Below are positions 54,318-62,952 of a stretch of 64,000 bases of DNA, piece after piece. The notes below the pieces were generated by a model, which worked only from the letters and a program-made list of their open reading frames with translations, made no database searches and was not told where the DNA came from. Source of the DNA: Croceivirga sp. (GTDB taxonomy: Bacteria; Bacteroidota; Bacteroidia; Flavobacteriales; Flavobacteriaceae); NCBI GenBank assembly GCA_028281025.1, contig JANQKR010000029.1:62001-126000 (forward strand). The letters run 5' to 3'. Both the position numbers and the translations under genes were made by a program. Positions within the stretch are counted from its first letter, which is position 1, and each line of letters begins with the position of its first letter.

Positions 54318-55691
54318 TTATAAGCTCGGTACCTTTACACTACCTCCAACCCAACAGCTAAACGTTACGGTCTTTCCGCCCATATCCGCGTTAAAGATCA
54401 TGGTTTTGTCCGGAGCCCTTTGTGCATAGCTCGAAGCGGTTTTGTTGGCCCTGGATGCCAATGATGGGTCTACCCTGCCTGCTTTCCTGGCCATCTCGGC
54501 AGCCTTCCAATAAATGGCACGTTTATTAAACGGTGTATCGCCACAGGCATTGGCACTGCTGGCATATAAATTCGCAATGAGCAAATAGGCCTTACCATTG
54601 GCAGAATTGGCATTGATTGCCTTTTGGGCATAGTTTCGGGCCTGGGACTTACTATTCTTTCTTACGATGGTCGCAATCTTGTAGAGGATGTTGGACTGTC
54701 TGTAGGAATCCGTTTCCAATTCCACTGCCTTATTAAAATCGGCAATGGCCCCTTTATTATCACCATTTTTGGATTTTAGGGTTCCCAGGTATACGTATAC
54801 GTCCGCGGAGGGATCCAATCCCGCTTGTACCTCAACCATCTTGCTGAACAAGGGGTCATCGGTACACTCTTTGGAGAACATCCTTCCCACGGCCCTTTTC
54901 ACCCAGGTGATGTCTCCTTTTTTGGATTCAAAACTCTTCTCATATAAGGGAATCAAGTTCCCGCAATCTGCCAAGGCCCCCAATTTGGAATCTATACTTC
55001 CGGAAATCTTACCATAGGACTCAGAATTGACCGTGGCCGCCTTTTTTTGTCTTTTTTCCTTGGAGGTCAATGCAGTACCTGCATCTTCTTTGGCAATTAT
55101 CTTGGCCAGAATATCGGTTTGCTTCTTGTTTTCCTCTTCCGCTTTTTCCGTCACATCATCATAGGTATCAAAAACGGACTGTAGATCTTTTTTCCCAGCG
55201 TTGTGTAAGTTCACCAAACTGGAGAAATATAAGTAAAGTGCCTTGGGGTTTTTGAAATTATCCCGGTCTTCCTTAAATGCTTTATCCAACATATTGAATA
55301 GTTGCTCATCCGAAGCCATTTTGTTGTCGTACATCAATAAGGTCTTATCAATGGCCACTCCCGCCTTTGGGAATTTGGTAGGGAAATATTTTAAGCTATT
55401 ATCAAACAAGGCCAAGAGGTCCTGGATATATCCATCTTTGTCGGCACCGGATGAATTTTTGATCTTGTGCTTCAAGATTCTTTCGCCCAATGAGAAGTTG
55501 GCCTTATTAATGTCCGGACAATTGTCATAGACCATTTTCCAAGGCTCGTAGGCCGCATCATAATTTTTAACTTTTGCGTGTTCTGCATAAATGGAGAGAT
55601 TGGTCATGCACTCCGGGTTTTGAGCTTGGGCAATACTTAAACCCATCGACATCATGACCGCTATCATCGTTAAGTAGAGTTTCTTCTTCAT
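54318..55691 (-). CDS. Exported TPR-repeat protein
   Basis: This 457-residue protein has a signal peptide (cleavage near AQAQ) and a helical body with TPR-type repeats; the clearest are VYLGTLKSKNGDNKGAIADFNKAVELE and YLLIANLYASSANACG. Conserved cysteines (NPECMTN, DNCPD, ADCGN, KECTD, SANACGD, FSCWVGG) suggest disulfides in the periplasm. I chose ATG 55691 because the signal peptide starts there. It is a probable adaptor in envelope assembly; no specific function is known. lptC starts two bases after its stop. Confidence 0.87.
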   Translation of the reverse strand: MKKKLYLTMIAVMMSMGLSIAQAQNPECMTNLSIYAEHAKVKNYDAAYEPWKMVYDNCPDINKANFSLGERILKHKIKNSSGADKDGYIQDLLALFDNSLKYFPTKFPKAGVAIDKTLLMYDNKMASDEQLFNMLDKAFKEDRDNFKNPKALYLYFSSLVNLHNAGKKDLQSVFDTYDDVTEKAEEENKKQTDILAKIIAKEDAGTALTSKEKRQKKAATVNSESYGKISGSIDSKLGALADCGNLIPLYEKSFESKKGDITWVKRAVGRMFSKECTDDPLFSKMVEVQAGLDPSADVYVYLGTLKSKNGDNKGAIADFNKAVELETDSYRQSNILYKIATIVRKNSKSQARNYAQKAINANSANGKAYLLIANLYASSANACGDTPFNKRAIYWKAAEMARKAGRVDPSLASRANKTASSYAQRAPDKTMIFNADMGGKTVTFSCWVGGSVKVPSL

Positions 55692-55792
55692 TTTACTATA
55701 TTTAAAGTGGTTAATGTACAAATTTTTATAGTTAAACCTCTATTTTGGTTGGTTTTAAGCTTTTTATTTAAGAATTTTTTAAAATTTTAACG

Positions 55793-57067
55793 CTAGTTTA
55801 TTTTTCGTTGAATAAACCACTGGTCATTTAGCGAAAGTCCTATACTCACATTTAAATAACTTTCTTCCAAAAGTCCTCCGGCCCTGGTTCCCCTTCTGCC
55901 CAGTTCAAATCCAATGTTCAAATTGGAAAATCGATCCGATCCGGTTCCCACAATCGGTACACCAAACCCAAAAGTTATGCCAAAGTTGTTGATCTCCCTT
56001 CCTTCGACCACCAATCCCGTTTGGTCATAACGCAATCCTCCACGATATGTAATCCGATTAAAAATCCCCGATAATGCCGAATAATTGGGCACATAGTAGC
56101 CCCCCAATGCCATAGTGCTGGCATCTTCAAAGGCTACATTCTCCTGGCCCAAAAAGGTATTTTCAAAAGAACTTAATCCTTGAAAGGCATACTCCGCCCC
56201 AACAAACCATTTCTTGTCTTCCCCATAACCAAGACCAATGGTGGTCCGGGTAGGAATCTTAAGTTCGGTATTTCTTAGGTTACGGGCATCCAGGTCCACA
56301 TCGAATACTTCTATTTCACCACCTTGCAATGAAAAGGAGCCTATCTGTTGTGAATTTTGCGAAACCAAATTGATTTGGGTATCCACTCCCAAATGGGTAA
56401 ACAAGGTATGCTTTTCCCCTATTTTAGGCGTGTAGGTTCCGCCAAAATTAAAATCAAAGCCATTGATACGGGATTCACGTCTGTCCAGCGTTCCAAACTG
56501 TACATTTTGGGTGCTTTGGACCCTATCGTAATCCAAAGTGCCAAAGTTGAAATTCACCGTGGCCCCCAATGCAACGTTCTTGATGGGTTGAAATCCAAGG
56601 GAAAGAAACACCTTGTTCAAACCTCCTTCACCGGAAAAAACGTTGGTAACGGTGTCCTGCTCCGCATTGATGGTTTCGGAAATTAAATCATATCCTACGG
56701 AGGTAAAGGGCTGTATGCCAAAACTAATGGCAGTATTTTTTGCCAGTGGAAAGCCCACGGCCAAATAATCCAAATTGGTAACGGAAGTGCGTTGTGTCTC
56801 GGAATTGTCCCTTAGGCGCAGTTCCCTATGTGATATCCCCGCGGTGTACGCCGTTAACCTGAGTTTGGACAAGGCTGCCGGATTTCTTAGGTTGATATGG
56901 ATGCTGTCCCCATAGAGTTGTAGGCCACCCATCATCCTATTTTCAATGGTACCGTTGTTCCTGGTATCACCAACGCCAAAATATGAGTACGGGGAAATTG
57001 TGCCGTTTTGAGCATAGATGCCAAAAGAAAGTAGACATGCCAATGCTATCAAAAAATTTTTGACCAT
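55793..57067 (-). CDS. Outer-membrane beta-barrel protein
   Basis: This 424-residue protein has a signal peptide (ending GIYAQ) and alternating amphipathic strands to the end, including ISPYSYFGVGDTRNNG, NLDYLAVGFPLAKN, NVALGATVNFNFG and LNIGFELGRRG. The composition and the N-terminal NPAALSKL segment recall FadL/PorV-like Bacteroidota barrels, but I cannot assign a transported substrate. The coaX stop and this start are back to back (TAG then ATG), so the two are co-transcribed. Confidence 0.82.
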   Translation of the reverse strand: MVKNFLIALACLLSFGIYAQNGTISPYSYFGVGDTRNNGTIENRMMGGLQLYGDSIHINLRNPAALSKLRLTAYTAGISHRELRLRDNSETQRTSVTNLDYLAVGFPLAKNTAISFGIQPFTSVGYDLISETINAEQDTVTNVFSGEGGLNKVFLSLGFQPIKNVALGATVNFNFGTLDYDRVQSTQNVQFGTLDRRESRINGFDFNFGGTYTPKIGEKHTLFTHLGVDTQINLVSQNSQQIGSFSLQGGEIEVFDVDLDARNLRNTELKIPTRTTIGLGYGEDKKWFVGAEYAFQGLSSFENTFLGQENVAFEDASTMALGGYYVPNYSALSGIFNRITYRGGLRYDQTGLVVEGREINNFGITFGFGVPIVGTGSDRFSNLNIGFELGRRGTRAGGLLEESYLNVSIGLSLNDQWFIQRKIN

Positions 57068-57796
57068 CTAATGTTTATTGTATTCCAGTAGGTAATTCAG
57101 CCCCTCCAATAGGAATTTAGAATTGGCAAATATGGAATTTTTTAACCGTTTGGCAAAAAAATGGGAATCCCCGCCTGTTAAAATAACTGTTAAATGTTTA
57201 AAGCGGTTTTTGTATTGATCAATGGTACCGTCCAACTCATGGCAAATACCTTGCATTACGCCATTGTGCATGCTGTTTTCCGTAGTATTACCGATAAAAC
57301 TGACAGGAAATTCTGGTCCCAGATGTGGGAGTTTTGCCGTTTGGTTATGCATTGCCAAGTAGCGCATACGAAGTCCGGGGGATATGGCTCCTCCAAGATA
57401 TTCCCCATCACTGTTCACAATATCATAGGTGATGCACGTACCCATGTCAATGATCAAGGTATTGCCCTTAGGGTTATTGTAGAACGCCGCTGTGGCCAGG
57501 GCCACCCTGTCCATTCCCAGGGTCTGTGGTGTGGCATAACGATTTTTGAAGGGTATTTTGGACGTGACGGAAAGCACATGGACCTTACAAAAAAGGGAAA
57601 GGATTTTATGTTCTTTATGTTCCAAAATGCCCACCGATGAAATTATGGCATAACTTATTTTCGGGTAAACTTCAAAAAACTGTTTTACCTTGGACAGGAA
57701 AAGACCGGATTCCGAACTTTGATCGGTAATCAGTTTTCCCCTGTCAAAAACGGCGTATTTGACCAAAGTATTTCCGATGTCCACGATAAGGTTCAT
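57068..57796 (-). CDS. coaX: Type III pantothenate kinase CoaX
   Basis: CoaX (242 residues) phosphorylates pantothenate in the first step of coenzyme A synthesis. It belongs to the ASKHA fold: LIVDIGNTLVK (Asp6), the GMDRV substrate motif, LIIDMGTCITYD and LTGGDSHFF. I chose ATG 57796 because the phosphate-1 strand begins right there; the longer frame adds 11 residues. The gene heads the long minus-strand envelope operon and is divergent from tRNA-Phe. Confidence 0.94.
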   Translation of the reverse strand: MNLIVDIGNTLVKYAVFDRGKLITDQSSESGLFLSKVKQFFEVYPKISYAIISSVGILEHKEHKILSLFCKVHVLSVTSKIPFKNRYATPQTLGMDRVALATAAFYNNPKGNTLIIDMGTCITYDIVNSDGEYLGGAISPGLRMRYLAMHNQTAKLPHLGPEFPVSFIGNTTENSMHNGVMQGICHELDGTIDQYKNRFKHLTVILTGGDSHFFAKRLKNSIFANSKFLLEGLNYLLEYNKH

Positions 57797-57858
57797 AGGA
57801 CAAAGGTCGGCAAAGAACAGGTTACTCAAAAAAGCAAGGCTCTTTTTGGTGGCAATAA

Positions 57859-57889
57859 TTTGTAAATCCTAAATTTGAAACTATATTTG
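57859..57889 (+). promoter_or_regulatory. Bacteroidota-type promoter of tRNA-Phe
   Basis: TTTG (57859-57862), exactly 19 bp, then TATATTTG (57882-57889) is a textbook -33/-7 pair. It lies 27 bp before the first base of the mature tRNA and reads away from coaX. Confidence 0.8.
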
Positions 57890-57916
57890 CAGCCCTTAAA
57901 TGGGAAACCTTAAGGA

Positions 57917-57989
<73 letters not shown>

Positions 57990-58015
57990 CGAGCATAGCG
58001 AGTGGAAGCTACGGT

Positions 58016-58054
58016 AAACGTCTTGTGAGAACAAGGCGTTTTTTTGTGCGTTGG
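58016..58054 (+). terminator. tRNA-Phe terminator, first copy of a 39-bp direct repeat
   Basis: An 11-bp stem with one G-U pair (arms 58016-58026 and 58031-58041, loop GAGA) followed by TTTT is a Rho-independent terminator for tRNA-Phe. The whole 39 bp recurs without mismatch at 61373-61411, beyond the three islet genes. Confidence 0.78.
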
Positions 58055-58093
58055 CACAAAGAATCGAAGCCTGTCCCGAGCGACCGCCGAGGG

Positions 58094-58111
58094 GATTCCT
58101 GGAGGTACCAC
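58094..58111 (+). repeat. Second copy of the 18-bp tRNA-Phe tail
   Basis: This is a perfect copy of 57973-57990, with the tRNA 5' part absent, so it is not a gene. The bases just before it (58066-58093) resemble the GCCTGTCC-type interspersed repeat seen in marine flavobacteria; that resemblance is from memory. Confidence 0.75.
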
Positions 58112-58458
58112 AAAAGAAACTCGTAACATACTATAAACAGTAGCGTTGCGAGTTTTCTGTTTGTAACAGGGTGCTCCAGAGGGTGCTTGTAATGAACTTT
58201 AAAGAAGAAATAAACCTTTCTGCCTTTTAAAATTAAGGATTACCAACTATGTCGCCAATTCTTTTAGACAATCTGTATCTAAAATCGACTCATTTTGCAA
58301 TGGTATTTCGAATCGGCCAGAATCAATAAGTAGGGGATACTAAAAAAACCCAGTCTATTTGAATGAAACTTGAACTGATCCATCAGGACAAAGGAGCGCT
58401 TACTATATTCAAGTCAAAAACACCCCTAAGTTTAGTTTTAATTGAAATAGAAGAGACT

Positions 58459-59385
58459 TTAGTTCAAATGGGCTTCTATATACGCCTTAGGACTCATTCC
58501 TGTTTTCTTTTTGAATAGACGTGAAAAGTATTGTGGATATTCAAAACCTAATTTATAGGCAGTTTCTGAAACCGAATTTGTGGGATTTAGAAGCAAATTT
58601 TTGGCCTCGTCAATGATAAACAGGTTGATTTGGTCAATGGCTGTTTTGCCTGTTTCCGCTTTTATCGTATCACTCATGTAACGATGACTCACATTAAGCT
58701 GGGATGCCATCCATTCTACTGTAGGGATGCCCTCTTCGGCAAATAGGTTCTGCTCAAAATAGGTATCAAGTATGTCGTTGAATTTTGTGAACAGCACCTT
58801 ATTGTCATCAGACCTATCGAGGAACTGACGCTTGTAAAATCGGTCAGCATACTTTAGTAACGTCTCCAAATGAGAAATAATGATTTCTTTACTGAACTCA
58901 TCCTGGTTGTTTTGGTATTCCAGCAACATACTCCTGAGTATTTCCTTCACAATCTTTTCTTCCTTTGGCGATAAGTGAAGGGCTTCATTAACATTGTAAT
59001 TGAAGAAGTTGTATTTCTTGATTTTCTGATAAATCTCCAGATTGCGGATGTAGTCCTTATGAATTGCTATATGATAACTTTCAGAACTGAAAGCGATGCC
59101 TTTAAAGCTCAATTCTTGGTTAGGGGCTGTAAACAAAAGGGTTCCTTTTGAAAAATCATATTTAGTACGCCCATAGGTAAAATCACCCGCAATAATGTTT
59201 TTAAAACTAATGCCATAAAACTGACAATTGATGTCTATAGGTTCATCAAAAGCATAGGCTTCACAACTTTTTTCTTCGCCTTTTTCCAATTGGGTATATA
59301 GGACGCTGAACAAAGGGTTTTCTGGTTCTGGTAAATCAAAATGCTTATGAAATTCTGATATCGTATTGAATTGATAATTGGGCAT
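58459..59385 (-). CDS. AraC family transcriptional regulator
   Basis: This 308-residue protein has a C-terminal AraC/XylS double helix-turn-helix (VEWMASQLNVSHRYMSDTIKAETG, then SVSETAYKLGFEYPQYFSRLFKKKTG), which binds DNA. The N-terminal 200 residues form a cupin-like sensing domain with no signal peptide. It is the last of three same-strand genes in the tRNA-Phe islet, 58 bp after the NAD(P)-binding gene, and so is likely to control that set. The inducer is unknown. Confidence 0.92.
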   Translation of the reverse strand: MPNYQFNTISEFHKHFDLPEPENPLFSVLYTQLEKGEEKSCEAYAFDEPIDINCQFYGISFKNIIAGDFTYGRTKYDFSKGTLLFTAPNQELSFKGIAFSSESYHIAIHKDYIRNLEIYQKIKKYNFFNYNVNEALHLSPKEEKIVKEILRSMLLEYQNNQDEFSKEIIISHLETLLKYADRFYKRQFLDRSDDNKVLFTKFNDILDTYFEQNLFAEEGIPTVEWMASQLNVSHRYMSDTIKAETGKTAIDQINLFIIDEAKNLLLNPTNSVSETAYKLGFEYPQYFSRLFKKKTGMSPKAYIEAHLN

Positions 59386-59443
59386 TTTTGTCTTTAAATT
59401 GGATTCTCAATTTACAGTTTTTAAGGAAGTAAATTTTATTTAG

Positions 59444-60109
59444 CTACTTTTTCGCAAGTTGAAGGACATCAATAGGGTCTATTATTCTTTTATCATATCC
59501 ACTTTTAGCAGCTTTGATCATCGCTAGTCCAATTTGGGCCGTATCTACTACTGAATTTGGGGCCAGACGCTTCATTAATTTTAATAGCCAAGTCATGTTG
59601 TTGATTACAATTCTGTAGAGTTTACTACTTGGGGATACTCCTTTTACTGGAATAATCATACCTGGGCGGAACATAAATGCTTGCCTAAATCCAAGTTTTA
59701 ATATGTCATTCTCGGTTTTACCTTTTATACGAGCCCACATGCTTCCTTTTTCGTTAGACTTGGTACCTTGCCCAGAAACGTAAATAAAAGTCATACTAGG
59801 GTTTAGTCCAACCAGTACTTTTGCCAATGCCATAGTGTAATCATAAGTGAATTTGGTGTATTCTTCCTCTTTCATTCCAGCCGAACTTACCCCCATACAG
59901 GCATAACAAGCATAATAATCTACTAGTTGGTCTGTTACAGAGAGAAACTCAGAAAAATCTTGATGAAGGAGTTCCTTCAGTTTCGGATGGTCAATACCTA
60001 CACTTCTTCTTGAAACAGACAATACTTCTGTAATTTCATTACTATCCAAGCATTCCAACAAAACGCCTTTGCCAACCATGCCCGTGGTCCCTGTTATAAT
60101 TACCTTCAT
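59444..60109 (-). CDS. NAD(P)-binding short-chain dehydrogenase/epimerase-like protein
   Basis: This 221-residue atypical SDR has the N-terminal Rossmann motif VIITGTTGMVGKGVLLEC. A YVSGQGT segment replaces the usual YxxxK region, so activity is uncertain; relatives include HTATIP2-like and NAD(P)H-binding proteins. It lies between the hydrolase gene (53 bp) and the AraC gene (58 bp) on the same strand, and shares their AT-rich composition. The substrate is unknown. Confidence 0.85.
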   Translation of the reverse strand: MKVIITGTTGMVGKGVLLECLDSNEITEVLSVSRRSVGIDHPKLKELLHQDFSEFLSVTDQLVDYYACYACMGVSSAGMKEEEYTKFTYDYTMALAKVLVGLNPSMTFIYVSGQGTKSNEKGSMWARIKGKTENDILKLGFRQAFMFRPGMIIPVKGVSPSSKLYRIVINNMTWLLKLMKRLAPNSVVDTAQIGLAMIKAAKSGYDKRIIDPIDVLQLAKK

Positions 60110-60162
60110 AATTTGTGTTTCTTAAAAGGTAGAGAACATTTTCCGCTCTCTACCTTAAAATT

Positions 60163-61101
60163 TTATTTATTGAAGAATTCTGCTACGGCATCTGCGGACA
60201 CTTTTACCGCTTCTGGTTTATAATAGAAATCTACGTGGCTAAACTCGTCTATCGCTAAAACTTCAGGATTGTTAGTAAGTTTATCAATGAAGACAGTTGA
60301 ACAAGGTGCTGTTGACGCAGTTGTTCCATAAATCACTAAAGTAGGCTGCACGATTTTATCTGCGTAAGCTTCTCCAATAGAAATTAAAGATTGCATTCCT
60401 TGGTCTCCTATATGGATGTTTGAAGCGTTCTTAACCATTCCTGGACCTTTGACCCCATCTTTGCCATAGTAGTCATAGGTTTCTCCAGCCATAGCTGGAT
60501 ATGCGGCAGTTGCCACAAACTCTTCTTTTGATTGCTCATCATCCAATCCAAATGGTGCTACATAGTCAGGTTCTCCCGTTTCGTACATCTTTTGCTTTGA
60601 AGCATTTGAAGCAGCAATTTGTGCATCTGTTACTTCTCTACCCAACCATTGGAAACCATCTGCGGCCATCATCCCAGAAACCGTTGCAATTTTCTTAATT
60701 CTATGGTCGGTAACCGCAGCAGAGGCAATGATAGATCCTCCTTGACATACACCAAGTCCTTCTATTTCCTCTACGAAAGGAAGTGTCCCTAGATAGGAAA
60801 CTGCATCCCATGTATTTTCAATCAGCCTAAACATATACCTAGACTTCTTATGTTCTCCTGGCAGGGCAGGCGAATCTCCCATGCCCAAATAGTCAAAGCC
60901 CAAATAGATAAATCCTCTTTTGGCCATTTCAGGACCATAAGTTGCTGGAATTTGCCCTTTCACTTGTGGGAAGGGACTAGCTCCAACGATCGCCTTGTAC
61001 TTTTTGTTTTCGTCAAAACCTTCTGGAAGGTATAAGTCTCCCGCCAATTCTACTCCAAAAGATCTGAACGTTACGTTATTTTTTCCTGCTTGTAATTTCA
61101 T
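60163..61101 (-). CDS. Alpha/beta hydrolase with cysteine nucleophile elbow
   Basis: This 312-residue alpha/beta hydrolase has the nucleophile elbow GLGVCQGGS with Cys119 where most hydrolases have Ser, as in dienelactone hydrolase and related groups. The acid is probably in the TLVIYGTTAS region and the His in EFSHVDFY. There is no signal peptide. It is first of the three islet genes; a -7 element TAATTTTG on the minus strand (61149-61142) with a TTG 16 bp upstream may be the promoter. The substrate is unknown. Confidence 0.87.
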   Translation of the reverse strand: MKLQAGKNNVTFRSFGVELAGDLYLPEGFDENKKYKAIVGASPFPQVKGQIPATYGPEMAKRGFIYLGFDYLGMGDSPALPGEHKKSRYMFRLIENTWDAVSYLGTLPFVEEIEGLGVCQGGSIIASAAVTDHRIKKIATVSGMMAADGFQWLGREVTDAQIAASNASKQKMYETGEPDYVAPFGLDDEQSKEEFVATAAYPAMAGETYDYYGKDGVKGPGMVKNASNIHIGDQGMQSLISIGEAYADKIVQPTLVIYGTTASTAPCSTVFIDKLTNNPEVLAIDEFSHVDFYYKPEAVKVSADAVAEFFNK

Positions 61102-61334
61102 GATATAGATGTTTTAAAAGATTATTTTAATTATTTGATTACAAAATTACTTTACGGGTCAGGCTCAACTTTTAAACATTTTTGTAGAAGACTTATACAT
61201 TTTGGTAAATGCTGCCTGTTTATTGTCGTCATTTATCAATCAAAAAAAATGACAGAAAGTCAAATAATCCCTGACAGTCACTACAATTGGGTGATGTCAT
61301 TATATGTGTTTCAAACTGAAACAACTACTTAGTA

Positions 61335-61371
61335 CTGGAGGTGCCACTCGCTATGCTCGTGGCACCTCCAG
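61335..61371. repeat. Perfect 13-bp inverted repeat built from a tRNA-like tail
   Basis: CTGGAGGTGCCAC (61335-61347) and its reverse complement (61359-61371) surround an 11-base loop. On the minus strand, 28 bases of it match 57978-58005 (tRNA-Phe end and downstream bases) with one mismatch, so this is an inverted copy of the tRNA-Phe junction. It lies directly before the second 39-bp terminator copy. Confidence 0.7.
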
Positions 61372-61372
61372 C

Positions 61373-61411
61373 AAACGTCTTGTGAGAACAAGGCGTTTTT
61401 TTGTGCGTTGG
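61373..61411 (+). repeat. Second copy of the 39-bp tRNA-Phe terminator
   Basis: This is identical to 58016-58054 in the same orientation. It still folds as a terminator hairpin, although no plus-strand gene precedes it within the islet. A shorter match (GAAGCCTGTC, 61417-61426 versus 58066-58075) extends the similarity. The rest of 61412-61544 shows nothing that I can name. Confidence 0.75.
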
Positions 61412-61544
61412 AACTGGAAGCCTGTCGCGCAAATGGGGTGGATCGGAATCATACGTGTGATTATTCGTCCAATCCCACTACCCTTTTCAAGACCATAACG
61501 GAAAAAACACTTCTTTTGTAATGGGTCCATAAAATGATCATCCC

Positions 61545-62915
61545 ATGAGAAAAAACCGGTTACTTTTAGGAATTGTCATCCTCTTGCACGGCTTAAGTTC
61601 CTGCAGGGAAGACCGGACGGAAGTGCACCTTCCCCAACCCCAAAAAACCCTGTATACCCCTGCCCATACCTCACTTACCAAAGCCGAATACCGTGACAAG
61701 GTTTTGGGTGCTTTGGTAGGCTCCGCAATAGGCGACGCCATGGGGGTGGCCACGGAAATGTGGAACCGAAGGGATATACAACGTAGGTATGGTTATATTT
61801 TGGGCCTTAGCCCGGCACTGACCAACCAATCCCCGGAAGGACCATGGGGACATAACCTTCCACCGGGTGCCACTACTGATGATACCCGATGGAAGTATCT
61901 TTTGGCAAAATACCTGGTTGGACATAAGGAAGCCATCAATGCTAGTGCCTTTGCCACCTTTATTACGGATTATTACCAAACCCAGGCAAAAAAATTGTCC
62001 GATGCACATATCCATACCCAACCCGATAGCCTGGATGCCAAAATTGAAAACGTGGACTGGATCAAGGAATGGGCCCGGGTCGCCTTCTCCTATCAAGAGG
62101 ACGATATGTCCCATCAACATGTTGGGCATCGGTTTTATGGTGGGGAAATGAGCTGTGCCGGACTGTTGTACACCCCCTTCTTTGGTTTGGTGGCCCCAGA
62201 TACGGAAACCGCTTATACCCTGGCCTATGAGCATGCCATTTTTGATATTGGCTATGCCAGGGACATCTCCAGTTTGGCATCGGCCATGTGCCATATGGCC
62301 ATGCATACCCAAAATATGGACTCCATTTTAAATGTACACGCGTTTATTGACCCTTACCAGTATTTGGACAGTAGGTTGGTTGGGCGTATCCCCCATATGA
62401 TTGCGCGTACCACCGAGAATTATGTCCTGGAAGCGATGGAAATTGAAGAAATTCCACTGACCCAGTCCCTTATACGCAATGATAGTATTACCCTGGGCCG
62501 TATCCCAAAAAATGGAGTGGCGGTAATGGTCCATAAAGAGGCCATCCACCTACGTATTCCCAAAGGATTTCCCGGAAAGGATTTGGATTGGTACAGGCAA
62601 GAGACCATTTACAAAAATCTGGAAAGGAACCAGCGATTGATTGCCTTTCATGCTGGGGAAATCTGGGAAATATTGATTGCCGGACTCAAGTTTGGTGGGG
62701 GTGATTTTGAAACCACATTACAGTTCATCATCAATTACGGCCGTGACAATGATACCGTTGGGGCCGTTGCAGGCATGATTTTGGGGGCCAAGGACGGGTT
62801 CCACCAACTGCCCGAACATTTAAAAACGGAAGTACTCACCATTAATAGAGACGTGTTGGGTATTGACCTGGAAGCCCTTGCCGATGAATTGACCGAATTG
62901 GCCTATCCGGAATAA
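61545..62915 (+). CDS. ADP-ribosylglycohydrolase family lipoprotein
   Basis: This 456-residue protein of the DraG/ARH fold family removes ADP-ribose or cleaves related glycosidic bonds with a two-Mg site. Metal residues are visible in GSAIGDAMG (59-67), TDDT (111-114) and RDNDT (Asp401, Asp403, Thr404). Unusually, the N-terminus is a lipoprotein signal with lipobox LSSC (Cys20), so the enzyme is predicted to be outside the cytoplasm, where ADP-ribosylated proteins are not usual. It is convergent with GAPDH across 37 bp. The substrate is uncertain. Confidence 0.9.
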   Translation: MRKNRLLLGIVILLHGLSSCREDRTEVHLPQPQKTLYTPAHTSLTKAEYRDKVLGALVGSAIGDAMGVATEMWNRRDIQRRYGYILGLSPALTNQSPEGPWGHNLPPGATTDDTRWKYLLAKYLVGHKEAINASAFATFITDYYQTQAKKLSDAHIHTQPDSLDAKIENVDWIKEWARVAFSYQEDDMSHQHVGHRFYGGEMSCAGLLYTPFFGLVAPDTETAYTLAYEHAIFDIGYARDISSLASAMCHMAMHTQNMDSILNVHAFIDPYQYLDSRLVGRIPHMIARTTENYVLEAMEIEEIPLTQSLIRNDSITLGRIPKNGVAVMVHKEAIHLRIPKGFPGKDLDWYRQETIYKNLERNQRLIAFHAGEIWEILIAGLKFGGGDFETTLQFIINYGRDNDTVGAVAGMILGAKDGFHQLPEHLKTEVLTINRDVLGIDLEALADELTELAYPE

Positions 62916-62952
62916 GGACTTCCAAGTGTTCCCCAAAAGAGGGCAGAAACAA

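Larger units (their letters stand above)
58055..61372. mobile_element. AT-rich islet between duplicated tRNA-Phe terminators
   Basis: About 3.3 kb lies between the two 39-bp repeats. It holds three minus-strand genes (alpha/beta hydrolase, NAD(P)-binding protein, AraC regulator) and no integrase or transposase. The base composition is visibly more AT-rich: lines starting at 58981, 59041 and 59461 have 18, 23 and 20 G+C of 60, against 31 of 60 at 62041. The non-coding left part (58112-58458) and right part (61102-61334) show no gene that I can support. Acquisition by transfer is inferred. Confidence 0.5.

Noticed and set aside
58249-58329. Short reading frame of 26 codons in the left part of the tRNA-Phe islet
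   Set aside because: It is too short, has no clear start signal and resembles nothing I recognise. It could be a gene remnant, but the sequence does not support that.
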